Shown here: positions 17,448 to 26,177 of the stretch, in pieces
Layout of the letters: every line of letters starts with the position of its first letter
How positions within the stretch are numbered: the first letter of the stretch is position 1
DNA from: PFL42 sp963789825
GTDB lineage: Bacteria; Chloroflexota; Anaerolineae; Anaerolineales; E44-bin32
Direction: 5' to 3'
DNA: 64,000 nucleotides
NCBI GenBank assembly: GCA_963789825.1
Contig: CAWBME010000001.1
Location: forward strand, 124,001-188,000
The notes under the pieces: generated by a model
Told to the model about the DNA's origin: nothing
The model's database searches: none
What the model saw: the letters and a program-made list of their open reading frames with translations, nothing else
Program-made: the position numbers and the translations under genes

Positions 17448-18361
17448 CCTGCGCCAGGCGGCGTGGGCGTGGCCGGGAGGGGCGTGGCCGTGGCCGCGCC
17501 GACGGTCGGCGTGCGTGTGACAGTCGCCGTCGGTGTCAGCACGCCTTGCTGCGTAAACAGGCGCAGCACCGGCTCGTCGAACACGCCCAGCAACCCCTCG
17601 TCGTTGCCATTGAAGATCACCCGCACGCCGCCCCCGTTGCCCGTCAGCACCTCGATCAGCGTCTGTCCCTGGAAGTCGAACACCTCACCCGGCCGGGCGC
17701 GGGTGCGCAGTTGTTCGAGTCCGTCGACGTTCACGACGAGGAAGGCATCCTTTTCCACGGCCAGGCGCAGACCCAGTGCGCCGATCGGCCCGATGGGAAG
17801 CGTGGGGGTGATCGACGGGACCGCCGTCACCTCTTCCAGCACCAACGCGCCGGGGAGGCCGGGCGTCGGCGTCCCCGGGGAAACCGTCGCCATCCCGGCG
17901 GCCGGCGCCGGAAGCGCCTCTTCTCCAGCATCTTCCAGCGTCTGCTGACGCAGGCTGGCCATCACCCACGAGGCGCCCCAGACCAGCAGCACGAGCAGTG
18001 CCAGCGAGATTCCCGATGCAATGACAATGTCGGACGAGATCAGGCTTGGGCGTCTTACGTGCACTTCTCCGGGCGGGGCGCTGGCGGGGCGAGGCTGGGT
18101 GGGTGTGGCCGGGGATGGACGTCGAGCCTGGATCCCTTCGGCGTAGCGCAGCAGAATCTCGCCTGGGTCCAGCCCGATGAAGTCGGCATAGTTGCGCAGA
18201 AACCCGCGGGCCTGCACCGGGGACGGAAGAGAATCCCAATCTCCGCGCTCCATCGCCGCCAGGTGATGGGTGCGGATGCGGGTGGCGCGCTCGGCCTCTT
18301 CCAGGGTCAGGCCGAGGCGCTCGCGCGCGTCGCGCAGCGTATTCCCCAGGTCATCCATCAA
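17444..18361 (-). CDS. RodZ-like membrane protein: HTH_25, one TM segment, DUF4115
   Basis: A 305-residue protein. The N-terminus MMDDLGNTLRDARERLGLTL opens a helix-turn-helix (to about residue 70, including LRNYADFIGLDP). One membrane helix follows (DIVIASGISLALLVLLVWGA, about 110-130), then a Pro/Thr linker, a DUF4115-type beta domain (LAVEKDAFLVVNVDG, IEVLTGNGGGVRVIFNG) and a Thr/Pro tail. RodZ links MreB to the envelope in rod-shaped cells. Here the partner gene is an unknown lipoprotein with a four-base overlap, not a mre gene, so the RodZ role is only by domain resemblance. Confidence 0.82.
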   Translation of the reverse strand: MMDDLGNTLRDARERLGLTLEEAERATRIRTHHLAAMERGDWDSLPSPVQARGFLRNYADFIGLDPGEILLRYAEGIQARRPSPATPTQPRPASAPPGEVHVRRPSLISSDIVIASGISLALLVLLVWGASWVMASLRQQTLEDAGEEALPAPAAGMATVSPGTPTPGLPGALVLEEVTAVPSITPTLPIGPIGALGLRLAVEKDAFLVVNVDGLEQLRTRARPGEVFDFQGQTLIEVLTGNGGGVRVIFNGNDEGLLGVFDEPVLRLFTQQGVLTPTATVTRTPTVGAATATPLPATPTPPGAG

Positions 18362-18409
18362 GTTTTCGACGAGGCCCCGGGCGCAGGCCGTTGGGGTTCA
18401 CGCCCTGCG

Positions 18410-18988
18410 TCAGTCTTGGGGTTCGGTCTCGATCTCGGAGACGTCCGCCGCTTCCGGCTCGGACTCGCCCTCGTCCAGCTCGTCGCCGGCCTCGACCACA
18501 GCCTGCGCAACCGGCTGCTGCTCGAAGGCCGACTCGGGCGGCTCGCCCTCACGGTGTACCACCACCTGGATCTCGGGGATCAGGTCGACCGTAAGGCGGA
18601 TGCGAGCCTTGTGCACACCGAGCGTCTTCACCGGCTGGCAGTCGATCTGCCGGCGCTCCACCTGGACGCCAGTTGCCTTCTCGATGGCCTCGGCGATCAG
18701 CATGTGGGTGATCGAGCCGTAGAGCTTGCCGGTCTCCCCGGCCTTGGCCGGGAAGATCACCTGCAGCCCGTTCAGTCGCTCGGCAACGGAGCCCAGTTCC
18801 TGGTTGAGCCGCACGCGCTCCTCGGTTGCGACGCGTCGAATGCGATCGGCCTGCTTGATCGCGCCAGGGGTGGCCATCAACGCCAGGCCCTGGGGAAGCA
18901 GGAAGTTGCGCCCATAGCCATCCGCAACCTTCTTGGTGTCGCCGGCGCGGCCGAGCTTGTAGACGTCTTTCAGCAGGAGTACTTTCAT
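18410..18988 (-). CDS. rplI: 50S ribosomal protein L9, with acidic C-terminal extension
   Basis: L9 binds 23S rRNA and helps keep frame in translation. MKVLLLKDVYKLGRAGDTKK and VADGYGRNFLLPQGLA are the diagnostic N-terminal motif, followed by the long connecting helix and a C-terminal domain (FPAKAGETGKLYGSIT). The start is ATG 18988. Standard L9 is about 150 residues; this one is 192, with an extra Glu/Asp-rich tail (ELDEGESEPEAADVSE). The usual neighbours rpsF, ssb and rpsR are absent. TACAAT at 19067-19072 is a likely -10. Confidence 0.96.
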   Translation of the reverse strand: MKVLLLKDVYKLGRAGDTKKVADGYGRNFLLPQGLALMATPGAIKQADRIRRVATEERVRLNQELGSVAERLNGLQVIFPAKAGETGKLYGSITHMLIAEAIEKATGVQVERRQIDCQPVKTLGVHKARIRLTVDLIPEIQVVVHREGEPPESAFEQQPVAQAVVEAGDELDEGESEPEAADVSEIETEPQD

Positions 18989-19066
18989 GGGGATCAAGCC
19001 CTTTCTTCCATGGATTGGACGCCTACAGGCGCCCGGGCGAAGGGTACAACGCCCGTGAGGCGGCGC

Positions 19067-19072
19067 ATTGTA
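19067..19072 (-). promoter_or_regulatory. Probable -10 box for rplI
   Basis: TACAAT followed by GC on the minus strand, about 80 bases before the rplI start. It matches the TATAAT-[G/C]C style seen before other genes in the window. Confidence 0.4.
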
Positions 19073-19107
19073 TCAGATTCGGGCGGCAATCAGCAGGAAT
19101 GCCGCGG

Positions 19108-19569
19108 TCAGCCCTTGTTGGCGCTCCCGGGCTTGCCCATCACCAGGCCATCCTCGCCATCGCGGTAGTAGGCCGGCCACACTTCGAGCTGGCGGTAGCC
19201 CTCGCTCAGGTACAGCGCCAGGGCGCCCTCATTCGTTCGGCGAAGCGCAAGGCGCAGCAGCCGGGTGGATAGCTCGAGCTCACAGCGCCGCAGCAGCTCC
19301 CGGGCAATCCCTTGCCTCCGGAAGCCGGGTGCCACCGCCAGGGAAGAAATCCAGCCCACCCGCCGCCGGTCTCGCCGCTCGCCGAAGACAAAGCCAACCG
19401 TTGCCGTCCCGACCTGCGCCTTGATCCTCACCGCGTCGGGCAGAGAGAGGGCGGCCAGCACATCGATCCACGGCCAGGCGTCGGCCCCGAAGCAAGCTTC
19501 TTCCAGGGCCAGGACGGGGCGCAGCTCTCGCCAGGAGGCATGCCGGTATTCGACGGAGGGGACAGGCAA
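19108..19569 (-). CDS. GNAT-family N-acetyltransferase
   Basis: A 153-residue protein with a clear GNAT core: GWISSLAVAPGFRRQGIAREL is the acetyl-CoA-binding loop (R/Q-x-x-G-x-G/A type), preceded by the VGFVFGERRDRRR beta hairpin and followed by LRLALRRTNEGALALYLSEG, as in RimI-type enzymes. The substrate cannot be deduced; a role in modifying a protein N-terminus is one option, since the upstream gene encodes a ribosomal protein. No frameshift is seen. Confidence 0.85.
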   Translation of the reverse strand: MPVPSVEYRHASWRELRPVLALEEACFGADAWPWIDVLAALSLPDAVRIKAQVGTATVGFVFGERRDRRRVGWISSLAVAPGFRRQGIARELLRRCELELSTRLLRLALRRTNEGALALYLSEGYRQLEVWPAYYRDGEDGLVMGKPGSANKG

Positions 19570-19627
19570 GGGGAAGATCCCGTCAGAATGAGGTCTCAGG
19601 GCGTCTGCTCGAGCAGGGCCGGATCGA

Positions 19628-20774
19628 TCACAGCCGTTTCTCGTACACCCTGTAGGTCTTGTACACCTCTCCGCCGAGCAGGCGGATGGAGCGGTTCATC
19701 ATATCGTTCGACTCGAGGATCCAGCTCATCTCGGCGAACGCATATCCCTTGGTGATGGCGTTGCGGGCGGTTTGCAGGTAGAGCATGGCATCCACGCCCT
19801 CGCCGCGGAACTCGGGCTGCACGCCGAGGGCGATCACCCGCAGCCACTTCGACGTGTGGCGCACCTTCCAGTGCCAGACAAGCTTGCCCATCGTCAGCCA
19901 TTCGGGAGTCCCCGGGCGAGGGTAGGCCTTGGCCAGGGGCTCGTTCAAGTCCGGCACGGTCAGCCCGAAGGCCACCGGCTCACCCGCGTGCTCCACCACC
20001 AGCACCAGGTCCGGATCGAGGATCGGCTTGAGCTGCTCGGCCAGAAGGTCGAACTCGTGCTCGGTCATCGGGACGAAGCCCCAGTTGCGCTCCCAGGAGC
20101 TGTTGTACAGCCGCTTGACGTGCTCGATCTCGCGGTCGAAGTCCTTCATGTTCACCTTGCGCAGCTTGAACTTGCCGCGGTGCGATCACCTTGTCAACCA
20201 CGCGCTCGAGCTTGGGCGGGACGTGGGTGCGGAAGTGCTCGATCGAGGTGCGGTAGGCGAACAGATCCATCGCCTTGGCGAAGCCGGCCTGATCGAAGTA
20301 GCCAACGTAGCGCCGGGGGTTGTAGGTCATCATGATGCGCGGCGTATCGTCGAACCCATCGATCAGCAGGCCGGTCTCCTCGTTGGTCGAGTACTGGGCC
20401 GGCCCGAGCAGCGCTTCGAAGCCCTGCTGGCGTGCCCAGTCGGCGGCAGTCGTCAGCAGTCCGGCGGCGGCCTCCGGGTCGTCGAGCACCTCAAAGAAGC
20501 CGAACCAGCCCACGTTGCTCGAATGGAACTCGTTGTAGCGCCGATTGGCGATCCCGGCGATCGTGCCAACGACCTGCCCGCCGCGTTTGGCGATGAAGAA
20601 CTCCGCCTGGCTGTGTTCAAAGAAGGGAAACCGCTCTCGATCGACCAGCTTGCGTCGTTCACTGAGCAGCGGCGGCACCCACCACCGGTCGCCCTGGTAG
20701 ACGGTCCAGGGGAAGATGGCGAACGTCTCAAGGTCGGCTGCAGTGCGCACCGGGTCGATGGTCAGTTCTGGCAT
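19628..20774 (-). CDS. Two-domain GNAT-like acetyltransferase, one frameshift
   Basis: About 380 residues when two frames are joined. The N-terminal part (FAIFPWTVYQGDRWWVPP, VVGTIAGIANRRYNEFH) and the middle LLGPAQYSTNEETGLLIDGF belong to a long GNAT-like family common in environmental bacteria. The C-terminal part has VIALGVQPEFRGEGVDAMLY, an acetyl-CoA loop, and ends in a MSWILESNDMMNRS motif. The frame changes near 20182; removing one C gives VIARGKFKLRKVNMKDF. Its function is not known, and the MSWILE-type ending suggests an amino-acid or small-amine substrate only by analogy. Confidence 0.83.
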
Positions 20775-20800
20775 GGGGGCTGCCCTCCGAGGGCTGGTTG

Positions 20801-20806
20801 ATTATA
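20801..20806 (-). promoter_or_regulatory. -10 box (TATAAT) of the long GNAT gene
   Basis: TATAAT on the minus strand, 27 bases before the ATG at 20774, with a GGAGGG ribosome site between. Confidence 0.55.
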
Positions 20807-20904
20807 CGGCCAAGCGACCCGGATCGCAGGCCTGGACTGCGTTCAGGACGGCCAAGCCAGCGCACCCCGGTGGTATCATTCGCGGCGATCCCTTGGGGTG
20901 AGGC

Positions 20905-21654
20905 TTGTCGAACGCGTTCCCGTGGATCCTGACGCTGGCGGTCGTGGCTGGGCTCGCCTGGCTGCTTCTCCCCGCCCCGGCGCAGCCCCGGCCCATCCCG
21001 AGCCGAGGCCCCAGCGGCCGGCCGGAGGCGGCCTTCGAGGCCGGCCTCGTCAGCTTGGCGGGAGGGCTGCTGGGCGCCCGCCTGGGCTTCGTGCTCACCC
21101 ACCTGGCCTACTTCAGCCAAGATTCCTGGGAGATCGCTCGGCTGTGGCGCGGCGGACTGAGCGGCCCGAGTGCTGTGCTCGGCGCCGCCTGCGGTCTGAG
21201 CCTGTTTGCCATCGCCACCCGCCAGCCGTTCTGGCCGCTGGCCGATGCCCTCGCCGCGCCGGCCCTGCTCGTCGCCGCGGCGGCCTGGCTTGGGTGCCTG
21301 GTCGACGCCTGCGCCTTCGGCCTTCCAGCCGCCGGCCCGTTGCGCCTGCCCGTTTCGCCGGGCCTGATGCAGGTGCACCTGCCGCGCTGGCCAACCCAGG
21401 CGGCCGGGGCACTGGCCTGTCTTGCCCCCCTGCTCTTTCTGCTCCGCAGAGGATCGACCGCCTTGCCCTCCGGCGTTCCGGCGCTTGTCGCCGTACTCAG
21501 TCTCAGCCTCAGCGGCCTGGCGCTTTCCTTCTTGCGCGGCGATCCGGCGCCGACCCTGGCCGGAATGCGGCTGGAGGCGCTGGGCTGGACGGCGATCGCG
21601 CTGCTCAGTGTATTGGCCTTCGCCCTGCACCGAAAGGCGCTCCGGCGTGCGTGA
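20905..21654 (+). CDS. Degenerate Lgt-like integral membrane protein
   Basis: A 249-residue multi-spanning protein from TTG 20905. The hydrophobic pattern and segments GGLLGARLGFVLTHLAYF and ARLWRGGLSGPSAVLGAA resemble prolipoprotein diacylglyceryl transferase (the GAR and W-x-GGL motifs). However, the expected HGG after GGL-S and the catalytic-region GNF-N-E--GR motif are missing; the matching place reads WLGCLVDACAFGLPAAG. It may therefore be an inactive or repurposed Lgt relative. It overlaps the next gene by eight bases and leads the NAD-synthesis pair. Confidence 0.65.
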   Translation: MSNAFPWILTLAVVAGLAWLLLPAPAQPRPIPSRGPSGRPEAAFEAGLVSLAGGLLGARLGFVLTHLAYFSQDSWEIARLWRGGLSGPSAVLGAACGLSLFAIATRQPFWPLADALAAPALLVAAAAWLGCLVDACAFGLPAAGPLRLPVSPGLMQVHLPRWPTQAAGALACLAPLLFLLRRGSTALPSGVPALVAVLSLSLSGLALSFLRGDPAPTLAGMRLEALGWTAIALLSVLAFALHRKALRRA

Positions 21655-22549
21655 TTCAACGGGCCGCCTGACGCTTGCCCTGGCCCAGATCAATACCCGC
21701 CTGGGAGATCTGCAGGGCAACCTCGAGAAGCATCTGGCGCTCGCCAAGCAAGCCCGGGCTTCCGGCGCAGACCTAATCCTGTTTCCCGAACTGTCGCTGA
21801 CCGGGTACGCGCTGCAGGACCTGACGCCGACCGTCGCCCTGCGTCCGACCGGTGAGGACCGCCTCTTTCGTCACCTGTTGCAGGCCAGCCGGGGGATTGA
21901 CCTGATCGCCGGCTTTGTCGAGGCCGACGCCCGCAGCCGGTTCTACATCGCTGCCGCCTACCTCTCCCGCGGCGAGGTGGTCCACATCCATCGCAAGGTG
22001 TATCTGCCGACGTACGGCCTGTTCGACGAGGGACGCTTCTTCGCCTGGGGCGACGCGGTGCGCGCCTTCGACACGCGCTTCGGCCGCGTCGGCATGCTGA
22101 TCTGCGAGGACTTCTGGCACGCCTCGCCGCCCTACCTGCTTTGGCTGGACGGCGCCGATCTGTTCTACCTCACCTCGGCCTCCCCGGGACGCGGCCTGAG
22201 CGGCGACCCCCGGCTCAGCTCGGCCAGCTGGGTGGAGCATATCCATCAAGCCTACGCCAGCCTGTTCACGGTGTTTGCGGCACACGCCAATCGGGTCGGC
22301 TTCGAGGACGGGCTGAACTTCTGGGGCGGGTCGACGGTGTTCGATCCGGATGGGCGGCGGCTGGTGCAGAGCCCGTATCACCAGGAGGCGGTCACGCTGG
22401 CCGAGCTCGATCTCGCCCAGCTATCCCGCACCCGCGCCCGGCTTCCGCTGCTGCGCGACGAGCGAACCGCCCTCACCCTGCGCGAACTGCTACGCATTCA
22501 AACCGCCGGTGCGGGCCCTGCCGGCGGCAAGGAAGGTGGCCATGACTGA
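21647..22549 (+). CDS. Nitrilase-superfamily amidohydrolase, probable glutaminase partner of NadE
   Basis: A 300-residue carbon-nitrogen hydrolase from GTG 21647. The Glu-Lys-Cys triad is visible: LILFPELSLTGYALQD, IHRKVYLPTYGLFDEG and GMLICEDFWHASPP. These motifs match the N-terminal glutaminase domain of glutamine-dependent NAD synthetase, but here they are on a separate protein. It overlaps the Lgt-like gene by eight bases at its start and nadE by eight bases at its end. The natural reading is a split enzyme whose subunit supplies ammonia to NadE. Confidence 0.88.
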   Translation: MRDSTGRLTLALAQINTRLGDLQGNLEKHLALAKQARASGADLILFPELSLTGYALQDLTPTVALRPTGEDRLFRHLLQASRGIDLIAGFVEADARSRFYIAAAYLSRGEVVHIHRKVYLPTYGLFDEGRFFAWGDAVRAFDTRFGRVGMLICEDFWHASPPYLLWLDGADLFYLTSASPGRGLSGDPRLSSASWVEHIHQAYASLFTVFAAHANRVGFEDGLNFWGGSTVFDPDGRRLVQSPYHQEAVTLAELDLAQLSRTRARLPLLRDERTALTLRELLRIQTAGAGPAGGKEGGHD

Positions 22550-23375
22550 ACCGGCGCCGGAGTTGACGATCAATACCGATCTGGCGCGCCAGATTCTGGT
22601 GGAGTTCCTGCGGACCGAGATCCAGCGCGCCGGCTTCAGCCGGGGTGTGATCGGCCTGTCCGGCGGGGTGGATTCGGCATTGGCCTGCTATCTGGCGGCC
22701 GAGGCCTTGGGCCCGGAGAACGTGCTCGCCGTGCGCATGCCCTACACGTCCTCCGCCCCGGAGTCGTACGAGCATGCTGAACTCGTGGTGCGCGCCACCG
22801 GGGTCCGCGAGAGAACTCTGCCCGTGACTCCGATGGCCGATGCGCTGTTCGAGCTGATTCCGGATGCTGGCAGCATCCGCCGCGGCAACGTCTTCGCCCG
22901 GCTGCGCATGATCCTGCTGTACGATCAGTCGGCAGAGTTCCAGGGACTGGTGATCGGCACCGGCAACAAGACCGAGATCCTGCTGGGCTACACCACGCTC
23001 TATGGCGACTCGGCTTGCGCCCTCAACCCGCTGGGTGATCTGTACAAGACCCAGATCCGTCAGCTGGCGCGCGCCGTGGGCGTCCCCGAGGTGATCCTGG
23101 CCAAGCCGCCCAGCGCCGATCTCTGGTTGGGACAGACCGACGAAGGGGAGCTGGGCTTCACCTACGAACAGGTCGACCGGTTGCTTGTGCTTCTGGTCGA
23201 TGGACGCTACTCCCCACAGGCTTGCGTCGAGCAGGGATTCTCGGCGGCGTTCGTCGAGCAGGTCCTCGAGCGCATCCGGCGCAACCAGTACAAGCGCCTG
23301 CCGCCGCCAATCGCCAAGGTGAGCAACCGCACGGTCGGCTATGACTTCCTCTACCTGCGCGACTGGGGCACCTGA
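22542..23375 (+). CDS. nadE: NAD+ synthetase, ammonia-ligase domain
   Basis: NadE adenylates and amidates nicotinate adenine dinucleotide to NAD+. The 277-residue protein has the PP-loop GVIGLSGGVDSALACYLAAE, the adenylate-contact segment GLVIGTGNKTEILLGYTTLYGD and PSADLWLGQTDEGELGFTYE, with a C-terminal KRLPPPIAKVS. ATG 22542 overlaps the upstream amidohydrolase gene (CATGACTGA). Without a fused glutaminase domain it would use free ammonia or ammonia from that partner. Confidence 0.95.
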   Translation: MTEPAPELTINTDLARQILVEFLRTEIQRAGFSRGVIGLSGGVDSALACYLAAEALGPENVLAVRMPYTSSAPESYEHAELVVRATGVRERTLPVTPMADALFELIPDAGSIRRGNVFARLRMILLYDQSAEFQGLVIGTGNKTEILLGYTTLYGDSACALNPLGDLYKTQIRQLARAVGVPEVILAKPPSADLWLGQTDEGELGFTYEQVDRLLVLLVDGRYSPQACVEQGFSAAFVEQVLERIRRNQYKRLPPPIAKVSNRTVGYDFLYLRDWGT

Positions 23376-23443
23376 CCTGCACCGGACGCAGTGCCTCCCC
23401 TCCGACTGCGCCCGGTTCAGCTCGCCCACCAGGACAGCGCGCC

Positions 23444-24685
23444 TTGATCCCACCCGCCCTCCGCTACCGCAACTACCGCCTGCTCGGACTCGGGCTGCTG
23501 ATCTCGGTGGCCGGGTCGCGCATGCAGGCTGCGACGGTGCTGTGGCAGGTCCATGATCTGAGCGGGCAGCCCATCGCCCTGGCCGGCGTGGGGCTGTCCA
23601 ACATCCTTCCAGTCATCGTGTTCTCGGTGATCGCTGGGGTCGCCGCGGATGCCTTCAATCGGCGCAGGCTGATCCTGGTCACCCAGTCGGTCATGGCGAT
23701 GCTGGCGCTTGTGCTCGGGCTGCTGACGCTCGCCGGGCGAGTGCAACTGTGGAGCATCTACTTGATCACGGCGCTGATGTCGGCGGTGCTGACCTTCGAT
23801 CTGCCTGCCCGCCAGGCGCTGATTCCCAACCTGCTGCCGCGCGAGGTACTGCCCAGCGCCTTCGGCGTCAATGCCACCATCTTCCATCTGGCTTCGATCA
23901 TCGGGCCGGTACTGGCCGGCGCGGTGCTGGCGACGGCCGGTGTGGGGGCGGTGTACGTTATCAACGCCGTCAGCTTCCTGGCGGTGATCCTGGCGCTAGT
24001 CGCCATGGGCCCCGTCGCCCAGGTACTCGTCCGGCCCGCATCCGGCAGCGCCTGGCGGCCGCGCGAGCTGACCGTCTCCGCCGGCGAAGGCCTGCGCTAC
24101 GTTGTAGGTCAGCCGCTGATCTTCTCCAGCATGCTGCTCGACTTCGTTGCCACCTTCTTCGCCTCAGCCACCTACCTGCTGCCGATATTCGCCAAGGACA
24201 TCCTTGGCGTCGGAGCCGCCGGCTATGGGTGGCTGGTGGCGGCGCCGTCGGTGGGTGCCGGGGCGTCGTCCATCTTCCTGGCCTTCCGACGCCAGCTGTC
24301 CAACCAGGGACGGACGCTGCTGCTCGCCGTCGCCGGCTTTGGGCTGGCCACGATCGTCTTCGGCCTGTCGCGCACGTTCCTGGTGACCTTCGTGGCGCTG
24401 GCGGCCACAGGCGCCACGGATGCCTTCAGCACGATCATTCGCAACACGCTGCGCCAGCTGCAGACGCCCGATCGATTGCGCGGACGCATGACCGGGATCA
24501 TGCAGGTGTTCTTCTTGGGCGGACCGCAGCTGGGAGAGGTCGAAGCCGGCGTCGTCGCCCAGCTCTTTGGTGCGACGGCTGCCGTGGTCAGCGGCGGCGT
24601 TGCCAGCCTGGTCGCGACGGGCTGGGTGGCGGCGCGCTTCCCTCAACTCCGGCGCTACCGCGGCGACGAGCCGCTGCCCGTGTGA
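23444..24685 (+). CDS. Major facilitator superfamily exporter (EntS / MFS_3-like)
   Basis: A 413-residue protein with about twelve hydrophobic segments, starting at TTG 23444 (AGGA upstream). The loop 2-3 signature reads GVAADAFNRRRLILVTQSVM; the family motif DLPARQALIPNLLPREVLPSAFGVNA and FHLASIIGPVLAGAVL mark the MFS_3/EntS group (putative drug or siderophore efflux). The substrate cannot be assigned, and no siderophore genes are near. It follows nadE by 68 bp but is probably unrelated in function. Confidence 0.88.
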   Translation: MIPPALRYRNYRLLGLGLLISVAGSRMQAATVLWQVHDLSGQPIALAGVGLSNILPVIVFSVIAGVAADAFNRRRLILVTQSVMAMLALVLGLLTLAGRVQLWSIYLITALMSAVLTFDLPARQALIPNLLPREVLPSAFGVNATIFHLASIIGPVLAGAVLATAGVGAVYVINAVSFLAVILALVAMGPVAQVLVRPASGSAWRPRELTVSAGEGLRYVVGQPLIFSSMLLDFVATFFASATYLLPIFAKDILGVGAAGYGWLVAAPSVGAGASSIFLAFRRQLSNQGRTLLLAVAGFGLATIVFGLSRTFLVTFVALAATGATDAFSTIIRNTLRQLQTPDRLRGRMTGIMQVFFLGGPQLGEVEAGVVAQLFGATAAVVSGGVASLVATGWVAARFPQLRRYRGDEPLPV

Positions 24686-24800
24686 TATCCTAGCCCGGCG
24701 AGACACTTGCAGCTCCCCGAAGGCCGCGGGATCTGAGGCAGGCGCACCTCGCACATCGTCCGGGCAACGGAAGACGGCGTTGCCCAACAGGAGCCTACCA

Positions 24801-25705
24801 GTGAAGCGAGCGGTCAGCATCAGCATCGGATCATCACGCCGCGACAAGACGGCCGAGATCGAGCTGCTCGGTGAACGCATCCGTCTTGAACGCATTGGAA
24901 CCGACGGCGACATGGAGCGGGCCGCCCGCCTGTTCCAGGAACTGGATGGCCAGGTCGACGCCTTCGGCGTCGGCGGCGCCGATCTGGGCTGCCGCGTCGA
25001 CCGGAAGTGGTATCCGCTGTACTCCGTCCGCCCGATGGTGCGCTTCATCCGGCACACGCCGGTGGTCGACGGCGGGGGGCTGAAGAACACCCTCGAGCGG
25101 CAGTTGGCGCCCATGCTCGACGCCCAACTGGGGGATCGGGTCGCCCCGCGGCGCTGCCTGGTGACCTCCGGCGCTGACCGCTGGGGAATGGCGATGTCGT
25201 TCTTCCATGCCGGATACGAGTGCGTGTTTGGCGATCTGATGTTCGCCCTCAGTCTGCCGATCGCCATTCGCTCGGAAACGGCGCTCAAGCGCGTGGCGGC
25301 CGTGGTCATGCCCATCGCCGGCCGCCTGCCGTTCCACTGGCTGTATCCGACCGGCGAGAAGCAGGAGGTTCGCACCCCACGTTGGGGCGAGCACTACGCC
25401 TGGGCGAAGGTGATCGCCGGCGACGCACACTTCATCAAGCGCTATCGCGCCGGACCAGCTTGCCGGGGAAGATCATCGTCACCAACACCACCACCGCCGA
25501 AGATGTCGAGCTATTTCGCTCCTGGGGATGCAGCTATCTGGTGACCTCAACCCCCGTCCTCGACGGACGCACCTTCGGCACCAACCTGCTCGAGGCGGCC
25601 CTGGTCGCCGTCGCCGGCGAGGGGCGGCCGCTCAGCCAGGATGAGCTCCAATCCCTGATCGACCGGCTTGACCTGCACCCGCAACTGCGTTCGCTGAATC
25701 CCTGA
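24801..25705 (+). CDS. Conserved protein of a family often labelled 'quinate 5-dehydrogenase', one frameshift
   Basis: About 300 residues from GTG 24801, with AGGAG seven bases upstream. Segments MKRAVSISIGSSRRDKTAEI, RLERIGTDGDMERAARLFQE and LDGQVDAFGVGGADLG are highly typical of this family, which I know mainly by automated annotation; I see no dehydrogenase Rossmann motif, so I do not endorse the name. The frame shifts near 25455 into LPGKIIVTNTTTAEDVELFR and LVTSTPVLDGRTFGTNLLEA. The function is unknown. A GATATCCT near 24684 may be the -10. Confidence 0.75.
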
Positions 25706-25736
25706 CGACGCCCGCTACCCAGCTTCGGGGGAGGGG

Positions 25737-26126
25737 ATGGCCCGCTCCCACAGCATGACCGCCTTCGCCCGGCAGGTGTTTGCCCTGGTGCGGCGCATTC
25801 CTCCCGGCCGGGTGGCGACGTACGGCGGCCTGGCGGCGCACATTCCGCCGCCACAGGGCATCGATCCGCTGGGGTACGAGCGCGTGCGCGCCCGCTGGGT
25901 GGGCGACGCCATGGCCCGCTGCCCGGACGACGTTCCGTGGCATCGGGTGGTCAACGCCCGCGGACAGATCAGCCCCCGCCCCGGATTCGACCCCGCGCTG
26001 CAGCGGCACCTTCTGGACCTCGAGGGGGTTGTCTTCGGCGAGGATGACTGCATCGACCTTGGCCGCTTCGCCTGGGACCGTCCCACGCAGGCGAGCCGCA
26101 GGCCCGCCAAGCCGCGAGACCGGTAG
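25737..26126 (+). CDS. atl: Alkyltransferase-like DNA repair protein (Atl/YbaZ type)
   Basis: A 129-residue MGMT-fold protein. RIPPGRVATYGGLAAHI is the DNA-recognition helix with the arginine finger, but the usual active-site PCHR is VPWHRVV: tryptophan (about residue 68) replaces the acceptor cysteine. Atl proteins cannot remove alkyl groups. They bind O6-alkylguanine and hand it to nucleotide excision repair. A GGGGGAGG ribosome site precedes ATG 25737; ATG 25755 is an alternative. It stands between an unknown conserved gene and an NTP transferase. Confidence 0.88.
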   Translation: MARSHSMTAFARQVFALVRRIPPGRVATYGGLAAHIPPPQGIDPLGYERVRARWVGDAMARCPDDVPWHRVVNARGQISPRPGFDPALQRHLLDLEGVVFGEDDCIDLGRFAWDRPTQASRRPAKPRDR

Positions 26127-26177
26127 AGCAAGGCCGAGCGCCCCAACCGCTCGCTGGGCGCTGGGAGGAGAGACAGC

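Noticed and set aside
17690..17740. tRNA T-loop-like TTCGAGTCC
   Set aside because: It lies inside the RodZ-like gene with no acceptor stem or anticodon arm around it. No tRNA was found anywhere in the window.
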